Below, in pieces: positions 22,058 through 35,700 of a DNA stretch of 64,000 bases; position 1 is the stretch's first letter, and every line of letters starts with the position of its first letter. This stretch comes from Hybos culiciformis (taxonomy: Eukaryota; Arthropoda; Insecta; Diptera; Hybotidae). The position numbers and the translations under genes were made by a program. Under the pieces are notes generated by a model that made no database searches, was not told where the DNA came from, and saw only the letters and a program-made list of their open reading frames with translations. Location: positions 32,905,797 to 32,969,796 of the forward strand of contig OZ023275.1 in the NCBI GenBank assembly GCA_964007475.1, given 5' to 3'.

Positions 22058-24860
22058 CGTAATTAGAATTTTTTAATTGGTCTTCATATACACATACCCA
22101 GGCATATAGAGATTTTTCTCTGCCATCAATATTATATCCTTTGATTTTAGAGAAAAAATCTCTTTAGCGTATCGAATTAACCGAAAAAGAAAAAAAAAAT
22201 TTTTAAATATATATTCTAGTTCTTTTTAAAATAACAATATTTACTCCCCCTTTGACAAAAAATTCTGATTTCACGGAATATAAGTCTCAGAAATTTATCA
22301 CTTTTATTTATCTCTCTTATATCGTTTTCATATCATTTTTAATTATTTTTGTTTTTGAAGGCTAAGAAGTGTGGTTATTTTTTTGTCGTTGTATTTTGTT
22401 TTTTTTTTTTTTGTTTAACTTCAATTTCCGAAATTTAAAATTGAATTCACATCTGTTTTGCAGATTAAATTTAAAATAAAATAAATAAATTTATTAAATC
22501 CATTTTAACAAAAATAAAAAATTAAAAGAATTTTATAGAAAAATAATGTATAATTTTTCTTTTAAAACTATTACATTCACTTCTGCTTGTTTTGAAAATA
22601 AAACAATCTATCCGATTCAAATGATGTTATTATATTTTCGCAAGAGATTTGATTCATGGATAAATTTAATTTTTAAATAGTATAACATGACCTTTAAAAT
22701 GTTATTTTTAGTGTTATATATGATTGAATTTTTTATTATTTTTTACCTAAAATTCTCAGCTCAGGACCTCCTAGGAAGGTTTTTATGCTATCGTAATACA
22801 AAATGGAAAGATTTCTATTTCTTTAGACTTAAATTTATACATGGTCAAAATAACCATTTAATAACTTCTAACTCTCTACATCTTAAGTTCCATTCATAAA
22901 TGCAGCCTTTTTTTTTAATTAAAATCTAATAGGTCTTGCATATAGATTTCTTATTTAATTACAAAATTTTATTTGTTCATATGAGGGGAAATTCTCTAAA
23001 CTTGGAAAACCGAAATGATTATATACAAAAAAGGGGTTTTCTACCAATTAAAAAATTTATATTATAATCATATTTAAAGAAAACCAATTTTATATTCTGT
23101 CATTTTTATTCGATAGCCATAAATCTGTGCAATTAATTAAATTTATTTACATACACGAATGTAACAATATGTATATATTTGTATATTTTTATTCATAACA
23201 TGAATAAAATTATAACTAGAATAATATCCGTATATTGGCTTAATAAATAAATTTTTAGCACTTTGGTAAACAAAAATAATTATTAAAGATGTATATACAG
23301 TATACATATTTTTCTTTCAAATGTTTACTGTGAATATACATTTTGACACAGAGAGCTAAAAATTGTATTTAAAAAAAAAACTATAACCTAATAATGAATT
23401 TATTTCAGAATTCTAATTAATGCATGAACAACAAATTTTTATTGTAATGATAGCCTTATGGTTGTTTATTTAAAATTTAAAATTATCTACTTTAATGTTA
23501 ACAAAGTTTAGCACCATTCTTGATTTTCATTTTGTTTTAATATAAATCCTAAGAAATTTTAATAAAGCAAACGGGGGGGGAACGAAGACTTTTCCATGGT
23601 ACAAAATAATATTCTCGATATTTTTTTCTTAGAATTCGCTTGTGAGATTTGAGATATATTATGAGTTGTTAACACTGATATTCCAGGATTTTTTCAGGAT
23701 GTCATAAGAAATTAAGTAAAATAATTTTTTTTTATTTTCCTTTTCACTGCGATCCTTTTGCCGCTATTTATCTGTCGCAACATCAAAGTTTTAAACTTTT
23801 GCAGTTGATTTTTTTTAGTTTTTGCTGTGAATAGGTTTCCGGAAAATTCTTTCCAAAATTGTTTTGGGAATTAGCTGTGCTCAAGGCATTCGAATAAAAC
23901 CAGCAAAAGTATCTAATTTTATACAAAAAGAGAGAGTATACGCGAAAATTTGTTTCGATCACGTCAATCGACTGAAAAATTTTAACAAAGTAAGTATTGA
24001 TTGTATTTAATGCAACTCGAAAGCCTTTGATAATGTAGCTTGTTTTCAATAAGAAAATATACACAAGTTGGATTGAACAGCATAATCAGAATTACATCGT
24101 TAATATAATAAATAATATATAAAAATTAGGATTTCAGTATAATGTGATTATATGAGTAATATTTTTACTATAAAGTTTTTTAATATTTTATTTAAAAATA
24201 ACAAATGGTAATTTGTTCGGATTAAATATTCTAAAATTATAGTGAAGTTAATTATAACTTTGTATTACTTATGCTTTTTTTTTCATAAAATTCATCAGAC
24301 AAATCAATTAGCTAAGGATTTAAAAATAACAAAATTAAAAACAATTTTAAATTTAATTTTCGTAAAATAAAAATTCTTCTTATTTATTATTTTTTTATTT
24401 TATTTCAATGAAATTCTAACATGACAAATTATTTAATTGACCAGAAAATAATATTTCATCATTTTAAACATATTAAATGTTTTTTGGTTGACATTTTTTT
24501 TTATGTTTTTCTCTTTATGATTTTATGAAAAATAACCCTTTCCGTTTTAAAGCATATGCAATACACAATATAAATAGAGAACAACAAGACTGAGTATAGA
24601 AAAATGTTTTAACTTAAAAATGTCATATTTAACTGCTTCAGAAGCTTGAAAAATTATTTTGGTTAAATATTTTTTATTAGAATAATGTAAATGTTTTACA
24701 TATTGTAAATTTTTGAATTAATTTATATGATGATTTTGAATTACTAAGCCATAATATGTACCTAATAATTTAATGAAATTATCTTTAATTCACTATTTGG
24801 TCTGTCAAAAGAAATTATGTCAAGCCTGTTCAAAAGTTCTGAAGTCAACAGAATATTGTC
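22058..24860. other. AT-rich DNA, no recognisable gene
   Basis: The minus-strand 93-codon frame at 23783-24064 and the plus-strand 70-codon frame at 22687-22899 show no family motif and are not supported. An eight-G run sits at 23573-23580. Nothing else definable was seen. Confidence 0.5.
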
Positions 24861-25025
24861 ATGGTTCGTTCTCTCTTCCATATGAATAAAGCAACCAGCT
24901 CAAAACTGAAGTGTGTAATCATTGGCAGAAGCGATTTAGAATATGGCTCTGTCTGTAAGCACAGTGGCTGTGTATTGAAATATTCTTTCAAAGTAAGCGT
25001 CGATAATTTAAGATTTATTATGTAA
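24861..25025 (+). CDS. Unidentified 54-codon frame in a GC-richer island
   Basis: I do not recognise it. The frame starts MVRSLFHMNKATSSKLKC and contains CVIIGRSDLEYGSVCKHSGC, with three cysteines close together. Its DNA is much less AT-rich than the several kilobases on either side, which makes it stand out more than its length suggests. A CAACAG acceptor-like string precedes the start (24847-24852), and an AAAGTAAGC donor-like string falls inside the frame near codon 44 (about 24989-24997), so it might be an internal exon rather than a complete gene. It could equally be part of a non-coding RNA, a conserved regulatory element or an old repeat fragment. Confidence 0.2.
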   Translation: MVRSLFHMNKATSSKLKCVIIGRSDLEYGSVCKHSGCVLKYSFKVSVDNLRFIM

Positions 25026-28000
25026 TGAATAAAAATGTTACAAATATGAAATTAGTCTCATAATTTTTATTCCAAATAATAATATCATAATAGTATGATC
25101 ACAGAAAAGATAAAAGAAATATTTCAAAAATACTCAAAAGATTTAAAGAAATTATTCTTCTTCTTAAAAAAATAAATTTTTATTTTGAACTTAAAATATG
25201 TGACTAAATATCAAGAGGATTGAATTAAAATTTATTTAAATTGTGCTTATAATGGAATTATAAAAGAAAAAACTATTTAACCGGAAATAAATTGTCAAAA
25301 ACATTAAGAAATTCATTCATAAATAATATTATGTTGCTGATGTGTAAATAAAACGTATTTTGATTAAAAATTTCTTCTCAATGAAATAATAACAGAGAAT
25401 TTAAAAGAATCTACTTAAAATTAATAGTGTGATTATCATCTTATCTATACGATATTATAATGACAGATTTTTGTAAATAAATTATAAATAAAATGCATGA
25501 AATGCCTAACAAAAAAATAAACTTTTTAATGATTGAGATTTATTTCAAACATTTTGAGAACTAAAATCATATATAAATTAATGGGTTTTGTAAACAAGAC
25601 AACTAGTATAAACAAATTCTAATCTTGAAGATCAGGATCTAAAGAATTTCCCAATAAATTAAACAATCAAGTAAAAAAATATAATCCGTTAATTTAGGGA
25701 TAAGACAAAAAATTAAACTCTCTATTTGATTAAATACACCTTTTTGAACGATCGATATCAATATCTGGAATCCTTATAATTTACTATAAGTATTCTCATA
25801 TTAAATAAACTATATAGATCTAAACATTTTTCATAGAAAATTAAATGAAATTGAAGGAAAATAGAACTTGAGCTATTACTTAAATGATTTCTTTGAGCTA
25901 TTTATAGTGCTCTTTAATAACCCATGACAAGCACATGCAGTTGAAATATACACATTATAATAGAAGCGAAATATTTTTAATAAATTTAACACCATAATGT
26001 GTGCGCTAGGTAAAGTGAAATAAATATAGATAATCTTGCAAATACACATATGAATATAATGTAGGTATATCAATTTGAAATACACTTTACAATGTCAGTT
26101 TCATTAAAAATCCTTTTTCAAAAATTTTTAAAGCACCTTATCTAAATAACAAAAACCGTAAATTGTTTTTGAATTTAACTTAATTAGAAAATTACATACA
26201 AATTTAAATTCAAATGAATTGTAGTAATATGTCCTTCAAATATAATGGAAATTTTAAAATGTTCCTTTTACTTTACATGATAGGTATAAGTGCCTTTACA
26301 TATAAATGTTGAGAATTTAAGGTTATTAATTCTTATGTAAAAAAAAATTTTTCTACTTTGTTAGAGATAATTTTCTCACTTTATTAGAGTTTCTTTCCAC
26401 TGCTACATTTATTATAATTTAAGAACATTTCTACGCTTTAAAGTTCTTCGAGTCCAAAAAACTTAAAATCCAACCGGAAAATAAAGATCTGAAGTGAAGA
26501 TCTTTAGCTTTATTCAAGAAAAAACAGACCAATTATTTATGGCTTTGGTTTTGGAAGCTCAGGTCGCAAATTGAAACAAATATCAATGAGAGTACTTTAT
26601 ATACAATACATATAGTTACGTTCTGATACAAATATAATAGAAAAAATTCATAAAATATTTACTATAAATTATTTTGATTATGAATTTTTTCTTTATTTAT
26701 TTAAAAAATTTAGAAAAATTATGCCACTGAATGTTTATTTTAATACGTTTGGTTTTAAAGTTTAAATATTTTCAATAATAATTTTTTAAATAAACACACA
26801 CCATACATGTAGGTATATTTTAATAGAGTAGAAAATTAGTAAGAGTTATAGTGTTCACTTGTTACTTAACTTTAAACCGAAAAAATATATTTTAAGCTTT
26901 CTTCTTCTGTGCACAGAATTGTATCACAAGTTTGAAAGTTCGAATCAATGAAAATTCAGATTTCTTCTTCTTCTAGGAGTTACCAAGAAGAAGGTTATTG
27001 GATTTTAGATCGGTAAATATGTAAAGAATACTAATTTTTTATTTAATTCAAAATGTTGATAGAAAAAATGAATAAAATATTTGCATGAAAATATTCAAAA
27101 CAGTAATCTTCATTAGTGCATATCATATCTAAAGCATATCTTTGATATTTCAAATATAAGAATTTTAATTAAAAACGAAACATAGATAAAAATCAGATAC
27201 AATATGGTCACAATAAATATATTATTATTATTTATAATGAAAACGCTAATTATTATTCATGAAATTCATCAATAAATATGATTTGAAAAAAAAAAAAAAA
27301 AAATAATTTTTTATGCTATAAAATATCAATATTATATTAATTCATAAAATCAAAATAATTTGGAAATTGATTATAATCGTTAGCATACATATATCAAAAA
27401 CATTCTAAAATGTTTATTTCATAATGAATTGACAATCGTAAAGTTATTTGTTTTTTTTTACAAATTAAGATAAATAAAGATAAATGTTACCAAGTGTTAT
27501 CTACGAATTAATCTAAGAATATTAATTTAATTTTTTTTTTACTATTTAATAAATATAATAAATATAATAATAAAAAAAATAATAAAATATGAAAATTTAT
27601 AATTTTTATTCATTATTAGAGATTTTTGACAGAATATTAATGATAGTTTAGCAAAAAAAAAAAAAAAATTCGAATTTGAAATTTTAGACAAGATATTTAG
27701 AAGATCGTTAAAGTTAAAAATCATAGTTCTTCGAACTCTGAGAAATATTTGTGAACAGTTTTTTATTAGGATTAGGATTATTATTTGAAACAACAACTTT
27801 AAAAAATAAGACCCAACACGATGACATAATAATAATCAATCCACTGTTAAATCATGAACTATGCCAGCCATTACCATCAGTTGATTTTTTCTAATTAAAG
27901 TTGATTGAATTAATTAAAAAAAAAAATAAACTTTTTGAAAAAAAAAATTATATTTTTATTTAGAAGTGTTAAATTTAAGAAAATCTGTTTCTTATTTTAT

Positions 28001-28123
28001 ATCACTTAGCAAATTCTATGTATTTTCTACAATCTATTACATGATTTTTATTATGTTTTAAACATATAGCAAGCATTTCAAATATACAAGTTGTACGTAC
28101 ATATGTGTTTTTATTTTACTATG

Positions 28124-28146
28124 ATATATATATATATATATATATA
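28124..28146. repeat. (AT)n microsatellite
   Basis: About eleven and a half AT units without interruption. Confidence 0.95.
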
Positions 28147-28422
28147 ATTATATAAAATTTCTTTATGATATTCATATCAATTGGTAATAATGTCAGAAGA
28201 AGTTATTCAAATATGTTAAATGTCGTGCTACACATATCAATTAGAAAACATTTGAACATTTTTATTTATGCATGAAATATATTGGAGCCAAGTTTTTCAT
28301 TAAAAATAAAGTAAAAAAAAAAAAAGTAAAATAAAAAATAAATAAAAATTATCGTATTATGTTTAACTAGGCACAAAAATAAAATAAAAGAAGTGATATT
28401 ATTGTTATGAATGTTGTTTTTG

Positions 28423-28443
28423 GTTGTTGTTGTTGTTGTTGTT
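28423..28443. repeat. (GTT)n microsatellite
   Basis: Seven perfect GTT units. Confidence 0.95.
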
Positions 28444-28740
28444 TTGTATTTCTTGCTTCTTTTTATATGTTTTAAAAATCTATTTAGTTAAAAGATCGCA
28501 TAAATTAAAAATTCATAAACCAGAGAATGCTAAGTGTTAAAAAAAAGCAAAAAAAAAATTCTGTGTGGATAAAAAAAAAAATTATTTTATGTTAATGTAA
28601 GTAAGATACTATGTATGTAAGTATCTAAAAGAAAAATATTTTCATTTAATTTTAAAATTCTTTTAATATATCATTTGGATCTTAAATCACTTTCAATAAA
28701 ATTTCATATTTTGTATTATGTAAATTTAATAGTAGCAAAT

Positions 28741-28768
28741 ATTTTAAGATAGATATTTTAAGATAGAT
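28741..28768. repeat. 14-bp tandem duplication
   Basis: Two perfect copies of ATTTTAAGATAGAT, with a partial third copy (ATTT) following. Confidence 0.9.
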
Positions 28769-29522
28769 ATTTGAAATTGGGTACACTATCAAAAAAAAAT
28801 AATTATAATAAATGGAAGAATAAACTTTTTATATTAAAAATGAATTAAAATTTGTATATGTACAATGTGTACATACTTACATGTATACGTAGAAAATACA
28901 TGTTTTCAAGCAATAATTGAATGATATTTTGAAATTTGATATTTCATGACTCTACATTTTTATAATATTCTATATGTATAGCAAAAGATTAGAAAAATTA
29001 AGACTAAATATTTTAGGATTCAAAATTTTACAATTTCGGTTCAACAGAAATAAAATTTGCAATTTGTGTAAAATAATATTTAATGATAATCAGCGACGAT
29101 GTCCAAAAGGTATTAAAGGGAGCTTAATATGTTTTCAATAATTTACAAATTTGAATGCTAGAACAGACTTTAATTATCTCAAGTTATTATGAGAATCCTT
29201 ATGTTCTACAAACCCTGAAAAGAAGTTAAGATCATCATATTTTATACTATCTCTGAATAGTTAATAGTTTACATTAATATATATCCAGAAATTAAAATAT
29301 AATATAAAGGTACATACATATATTTTTTATTTTTATAACACCTTATCTTAATATTCAACATACTTATAATATATATATCTAAACAGAAGATGTTTACAAA
29401 ATAATGAAGATGTTGTTATTTTTTTTATTTTATTATTTTCTCTTCATATTATATTTGATTTAGACACGTTTCGTAAAAAAAAGAAAAACATTATTGTTTG
29501 CTGTTTAAGCAAACACAGATTG

Positions 29523-29542
29523 TTCATTCATTCATTCATTCA
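29523..29542. repeat. (TTCA)n microsatellite
   Basis: Five perfect TTCA units. Confidence 0.95.
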
Positions 29543-29751
29543 ATTTTAATATGTTGTTGTTACTATAAATATACAATTGTTAAATATATAATACACATAG
29601 CTATTATGGTTATGTTTTTGAATAAAGGAAACCCATACATGGTAAACATTTATGGTTTTTAAATTTATTTTACTAAATTTTACATCAACTCAATTTTGAT
29701 AACAAATTAAGATGATTGAAAAAATAATAATAGTTACCTAAGTAAAAAAAA

Positions 29752-29775
29752 AATAATAATAATAATAATAATAAT
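29752..29775. repeat. (AAT)n microsatellite
   Basis: Eight perfect AAT units directly after an A-run. Confidence 0.95.
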
Positions 29776-32700
29776 AAACGTAAATTTGTACAGGTATAAT
29801 ATATGAAATGATGTTATCAATCAACTTGTTACATGTCTGTTCAACTTCAAAAGAAAGGAAATTCAGGAAATCTTCAAAATTAACAAAGAATACAGACTTT
29901 CTGTGGGATATGTACTTTTAAAAGCAAGCAAAAATAATAAATTTATGAAGAAAAATTTTCTTTGTTAAAAAAATATTTAAAATTTTGAATAACCTTCGGA
30001 ATAATATCGCATTCTAAACAATATTTGAATTGAAATATCGAAGTTTGTCCAAACAAATAAATTTAAAACATCTTGTGTACTTTTTCAAACTTCTTATAAC
30101 TTTATCAAAACAGAAATCGTGTCTATCATATTTTAAAATAAATTGAAATAAAAACACCATGTTAATGATAAAAACATCTTTGACATATAAAGTTTATTTT
30201 AAAGATTATGCAAAAAGAAAAAAACAAATTTTCTCTTCATTTTCAAGTTAATAATTTTCTTAAAAAAAATAAATTAAGAATAAAATGAACTTATTTCAAA
30301 CTAACTAACTAAATTTTGACCTGAATCTGGGCCATCAGAGTTATAGATTCAAGCTCAAGAATCACAGTTTTTACATATAATTCCTTGATCTTGAAAGTAT
30401 CATTTTTATGCCGTGTTCGTAGAGTAAAGTGTCTGACAAAAAATGGGTTTTTATACCAAAACTTCATAGTAAGTAATTCGAAATGTTCAAAGGATTGCCT
30501 AAATCTGCGTCATTTTATAGCACAGCACTTACGACATTTATGATTTTATCAAACATTGATTAACTTTTATTTTTTATTAAGTAAAACACTTGTTAAACAT
30601 TTTTAATTAAAATTTTAATTCCCCTTATCCTTAAAAATTTTATAGAATGATAAGATAATAAATTTTTTAATTGTGTTTTTTTTTTGAAACTTAAAATTTT
30701 TGATAATATAATTATTTTCAATTAATCTAGTCTAAAGATCTACAAGTTCTTTTTCAAAATCTACTTATACTCTAAGCATTTTTCTCTCTGTAAGTTTCCT
30801 TGAAAAATATAATATTCGACAAATATTGTCATTGAATTTGTTAATATAATTTAATCTAGAAAACTATTCCATGACAACCATTTCATATAACAAAAAATAA
30901 ATTATACATTCTAGTGTTAAACTTTTTTGACATTAAATAAAATAAATATTTAATTTTTTTTTTATTATTTAATTAATTTAGAGATTAGAGTATAATTAAG
31001 ATTTTCTTACTATTTTTTCCTTCAATTTATCTCTTATTAACTATTTACTGGCGGGGTAAATATGTAATATTAGAAAGTTTGAACAGATAAAATTTAAAGT
31101 TTTTATAATTCAGTATATCAGTAATATATATATAAACTTATCGATCTTTATAGTTGAACATAGAAGTTTAAGAATCGTATTTTCAATTTAACAAAAAATG
31201 AGAAAACATTATCCAAAAGAAATATGCAAAAGAATTAATGTATTTTATGTAATTCAAAATAACATAAATATTCAAGTTTTCTTTTTATGCCACAGGGTCT
31301 CGTGAGGTGAAAATGTTGTTGATGCATTAAAGGTTTATGCATAATTATATATATTTAGTACGAATTTAAAATATATACAGCAGACGTAAGGCTTAATGTT
31401 CACATATTTAATAAATTATTATACTTAATATGCAATAATAATTAAATAATAATGAAGCTATATATAATGTTAATGTAAAATAAAAAAATTATTATATTTC
31501 GTAGTCAGGTGCTCTCAGTCGATCAATTATATGTTTTAGCGCCAAACAGACGCATAAAATAATTTACAAGATATATTTTAAAAAAGCTATTCGTTTTAAA
31601 CTTAATGAAAATAAAATTAAAAACTGATAAGAAAGTGAAATGTTTAATTCATTTTTATTATTTTGTTTATTTTTCTGTTTTACAATTTAATTAAAATTTA
31701 ATGTACAAGTACCTGATATGCGGTCGATTTATTAATCTCAATGTGAAGAGTTCAAATTGAACAGATTAAAGAGAACCCACTTACCTGAAAATAAAAAAAT
31801 AATATATTTAATATTAATAAATTTAGAATAAAAAATTATTGAAAAATTTTAATTTCCTACATTTTTTATATGATTACCGGCATTATTATCTCTTGCCAAC
31901 AATTATTATTATATTCTACTTTTACAGAAAATTCAAAAAAAGGTTTTGAAAATAGTATAATGATCGTTTCAATTAATTCTGTCATACATTTGATCTCTTG
32001 AAAGATATTTTTCCACTTCAAGACACCACCACATTTAAATCTCAAAATGTTTAATGCGGCAATATTTCCAATTAGTGAAAAAAAAAAACAAAACAAGATA
32101 TTAAAAATAAAAATTTAACTTGAATTAATTAATTTGAATCAACATCATATTCTGTTGTTGATAAGTTGAAAATTGTCAATTATAATATAAAATAAAAAAT
32201 TAAATAAAAATTGAATTGTTAATAAAGGCAACTAAAAATCATCACTTAACATTCTCTCATGTAATTTGATTTTAATTTTTATTTTTCCTTTATATACATT
32301 TATTTATTTTATTTCATTTTCTGATCAAATTACCCACCAATAATAAAATCCATCATCAAGTTAAAAAGCATCAACAACAAAAAAAAATAAATAAAAATTA
32401 AAATAAAATCAAAAATGATATGTTCCCGTTCATTAAAATTCTTTTTCATAAATTAACTGGCTCCCCATTTAAGTATATGTTGTATAATATATATATAAAT
32501 AAAAAAAAAAGTCAATTTATGAAAATTTTTAACAACTGCATTTTAATATTTCATTGTCAAATTATGAAAAATCATCAGATTGTGCGGTGAAATTAAGTCT
32601 CAAATCAGATATATTATGTCCTCTGTAAGGTTTTTTTTTTTAGAGTGAAATAAAAGTTCATAATGAGTATGTTTTCAAATTTTCACTTAAGACAAGTCTT

Positions 32701-35700
32701 TTATTATATGATTTTCATTGACATCATAAAAATATATAGGTTTTATTTTCGGCGAATTTTGTTTTTTTAAAGTACCTAACCAGCATCTTAATTGTCAAAA
32801 AATGTTGAGTACACTATCTATACATTACACGCTTATAAACAAGTTTTAGCTACTGGAATTTTTTACTACAATCATTTTTTTTTCTTTATAAATTCCATAA
32901 ATACCATTGAGGATTTATTACCAAAACACTTTAAACTCATAATAATATAAACTTCACTATATAGTAGTAAATCACAACAAAAAAAAATGTACATAGGAAA
33001 AAGGTATTTTGCTCCGCAATACATATAACATAGATACACTACACTCATATATATTATGTACGACACAATATAGAAAACGTTTTACAAATAATTTTAATCC
33101 CATCGTTTATAATCAAGTGACATATGGTATTGATTGGTATATTTATGAGCCTTCATTTAACAAAAAAAAAATAAAATACATATTTTTAACAACAAAAAAA
33201 AATATTATTTTTTTTTTTTAAACTTTATTCGTTTGATATCTGTACAACATTGTTATTTATAAAGTTAATCTAAAATAGCAAATAAATAAAACACGTACTT
33301 AATCATACTCAACTCAATTGAGAAAATTTTTTTAGGAGCCACTTGTATGAAAAAACAATTTACGTTTTCTTGAAAAAAAATAAATAAAAATATGCAACTA
33401 AATACAATGTTAAGAAAAATTTTATTTTTTTTATTATATATAGTTTTCAATAATTAATATGTATATAAAAAAAATACTATAAATATGAATTTCAAAATTT
33501 AATTTCAACTCAATTAGGCTTAATGGCTCACTGAAAATATTTAGCCATTGCTATAATTTTCAAAATTTTGCAGTTCCAGTATCTTGCGGGAGAAAAACCA
33601 ATAAATATTTTTTCAAAAGCATATAATACAAATGTTAGTTAATTAGTGTGTTTAGGTTTTCAAAAAGTTTCTTATGAATTTGCTCTCTTTATTTCAATAT
33701 GAAAAATTATTTAAGTTTAGATACGAAAATCTTAATCGAAAATTAAACTAATCTGTCCATATTTGAGTCGTTATAATTCGTAATTGAAAAAGCCTTATTT
33801 TAGGATCGCATTTAGGTCATCTTATCAAATTTAATTATGTGAAACTTAATACATTAATATAAAAACTTAGTTCAATCGAACCGATTATGTTTATATTATA
33901 TTTTTATCTCAGATGTTTAACTTAATATAATAATAAAAAATTAATTCCAATAAAATAACAAATCGGTGCATGCATACACAATAAAATAAAATCATCTCGG
34001 CAACAAAAAAAAAAACATAATTTTTTACAAACCAAAAAACAGCAAAAATATTAATTCACACCCTTTAACCTATGCGTCTTAAAAAAAGATTTATATTGTA
34101 TATATTGTATATTCACAAGGCAATTTTCATCATTCGAATAATTTTCAATTTTCCCAAGAAAAAGAAACTTTATTGAGAAAAACAGCAGCTGTTCGATTTT
34201 CTTCCTAAAAGAATATAGCAAAAAAAAAAAATTCTTTTTTTTTTCAAAATTTACAGCGACGGCATTTGCTGCTAATAAAATAATAATGTAATAATTTTCT
34301 TTATTGGAAAATTTATTTCAAAAATATATACACACTATATGTATGTAAACAAGTTTTTAAACACATCAGAAAAAAAAATTGAGAATCGTGTTGTGTTTTC
34401 GATGATTTTTCAATTGACTTACTTGTTTCTTGGTATGTTCGATCATATTTATTTGATTTGTTATTAATAAGTAAATTGAATTCTGCAATAAAATATGTTT
34501 TTTTTTTTGCCAGTTTGCCATCAAAAATGAAAAAACGAAGATAGTTTTTTGATTTTTTGTCTGTTCATCCGTATTTCCGTCTGTTCCACACTAAGCTAAT
34601 TACTAAACTACTTTGCCGACTTCGATCATGCAAAAATAAATAGGTAATCTTATTCACTTTTTTTCAAAACAATGGAAGAGATTCTCTGATTCCGGATTTG
34701 GGAGTGAGAAGATCTCAATCGTCCAAAGGTCTTAATAAATTTCATATAAAATTTATAGAAAATTTTAAATTTTTATTTAATAGTTTTAATGGATTATGAA
34801 AAAAATTAATATAACTAATTTAGTGTAGATGAAAATAGATTAAAAGGGAAATTAGTATAAGTTAAGAGTAGGGTAAATGCTAAGACTAATTATAACCAAA
34901 GCTTCGAGCGAAGGGTTGAAAGAGGCTTTTGATGAAAATTGGTATTATATAGATGAGGACCGAAAGAATTTTAAATCGAAAAGTTGAAAAAAGGTCAATG
35001 TTGTACTTATGATGAGGTATACTGTTTTTTTAAAATATATTTTATCGGATTATTTGCGAATTAAAGCCAAACTTTTTTTTATGAAATATTCTAAAAATAA
35101 AATATTTTTACAAAATTTCAAAGAGAAGACAGTTCAATCATATACTAAAGCAAATATATTTATTGTCAATTTAGATGTTATTTCTCATACAATTTATCAC
35201 AGTTCTTGAAAACATTATTTTCTTAATTAAAAAAAAAATGTACCCGTGCAGAATTCGATTAATGAAAATTCTTCGTATTTATTAAATAAACTTGTAATGA
35301 TGTTCCTTAAACGTTATTTTATAAGTTTTGAAATCAAATTTATAGCAATGGAACAACATCAGGATAATTATGTTATAAAAACAAAAATACTTTCGTTTTT
35401 TTTTTTCTTAGGGGAACAAGCTTTACTGGCGAAGATATTTAAAAAGAAATAAAAATAAAAGGTATAATTTTCTACGAAAAAAAAAAAAATATTAAAAAAG
35501 TTTTCAAGAAAAAGGACATCCGTTTCTTAAATAAGAAAAAAAAAAAAAGAAAAATTAATTCATTTTTATGGCTTTTAACATAATTGATTTGGATTTAATG
35601 GGTCGGCCTTTCTCTCGCTGGCAATGCGAGTTTAAATGTAAAAACTTTGTTTGTCTTAAATAAAATATTTATTTTTAAAACATAAAAATGTTTGTAATAA

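Noticed and set aside
23783..24064. Minus-strand 93-codon frame
   Set aside because: Somewhat mixed composition, but no motif, no context and no supporting signals. Chance frames of this length are expected in such AT-rich DNA.
28381..29780. Cluster of microsatellites considered as a CRISPR-like or regular array
   Set aside because: The repeats are simple sequence tracts of different units with no regular spacer structure.
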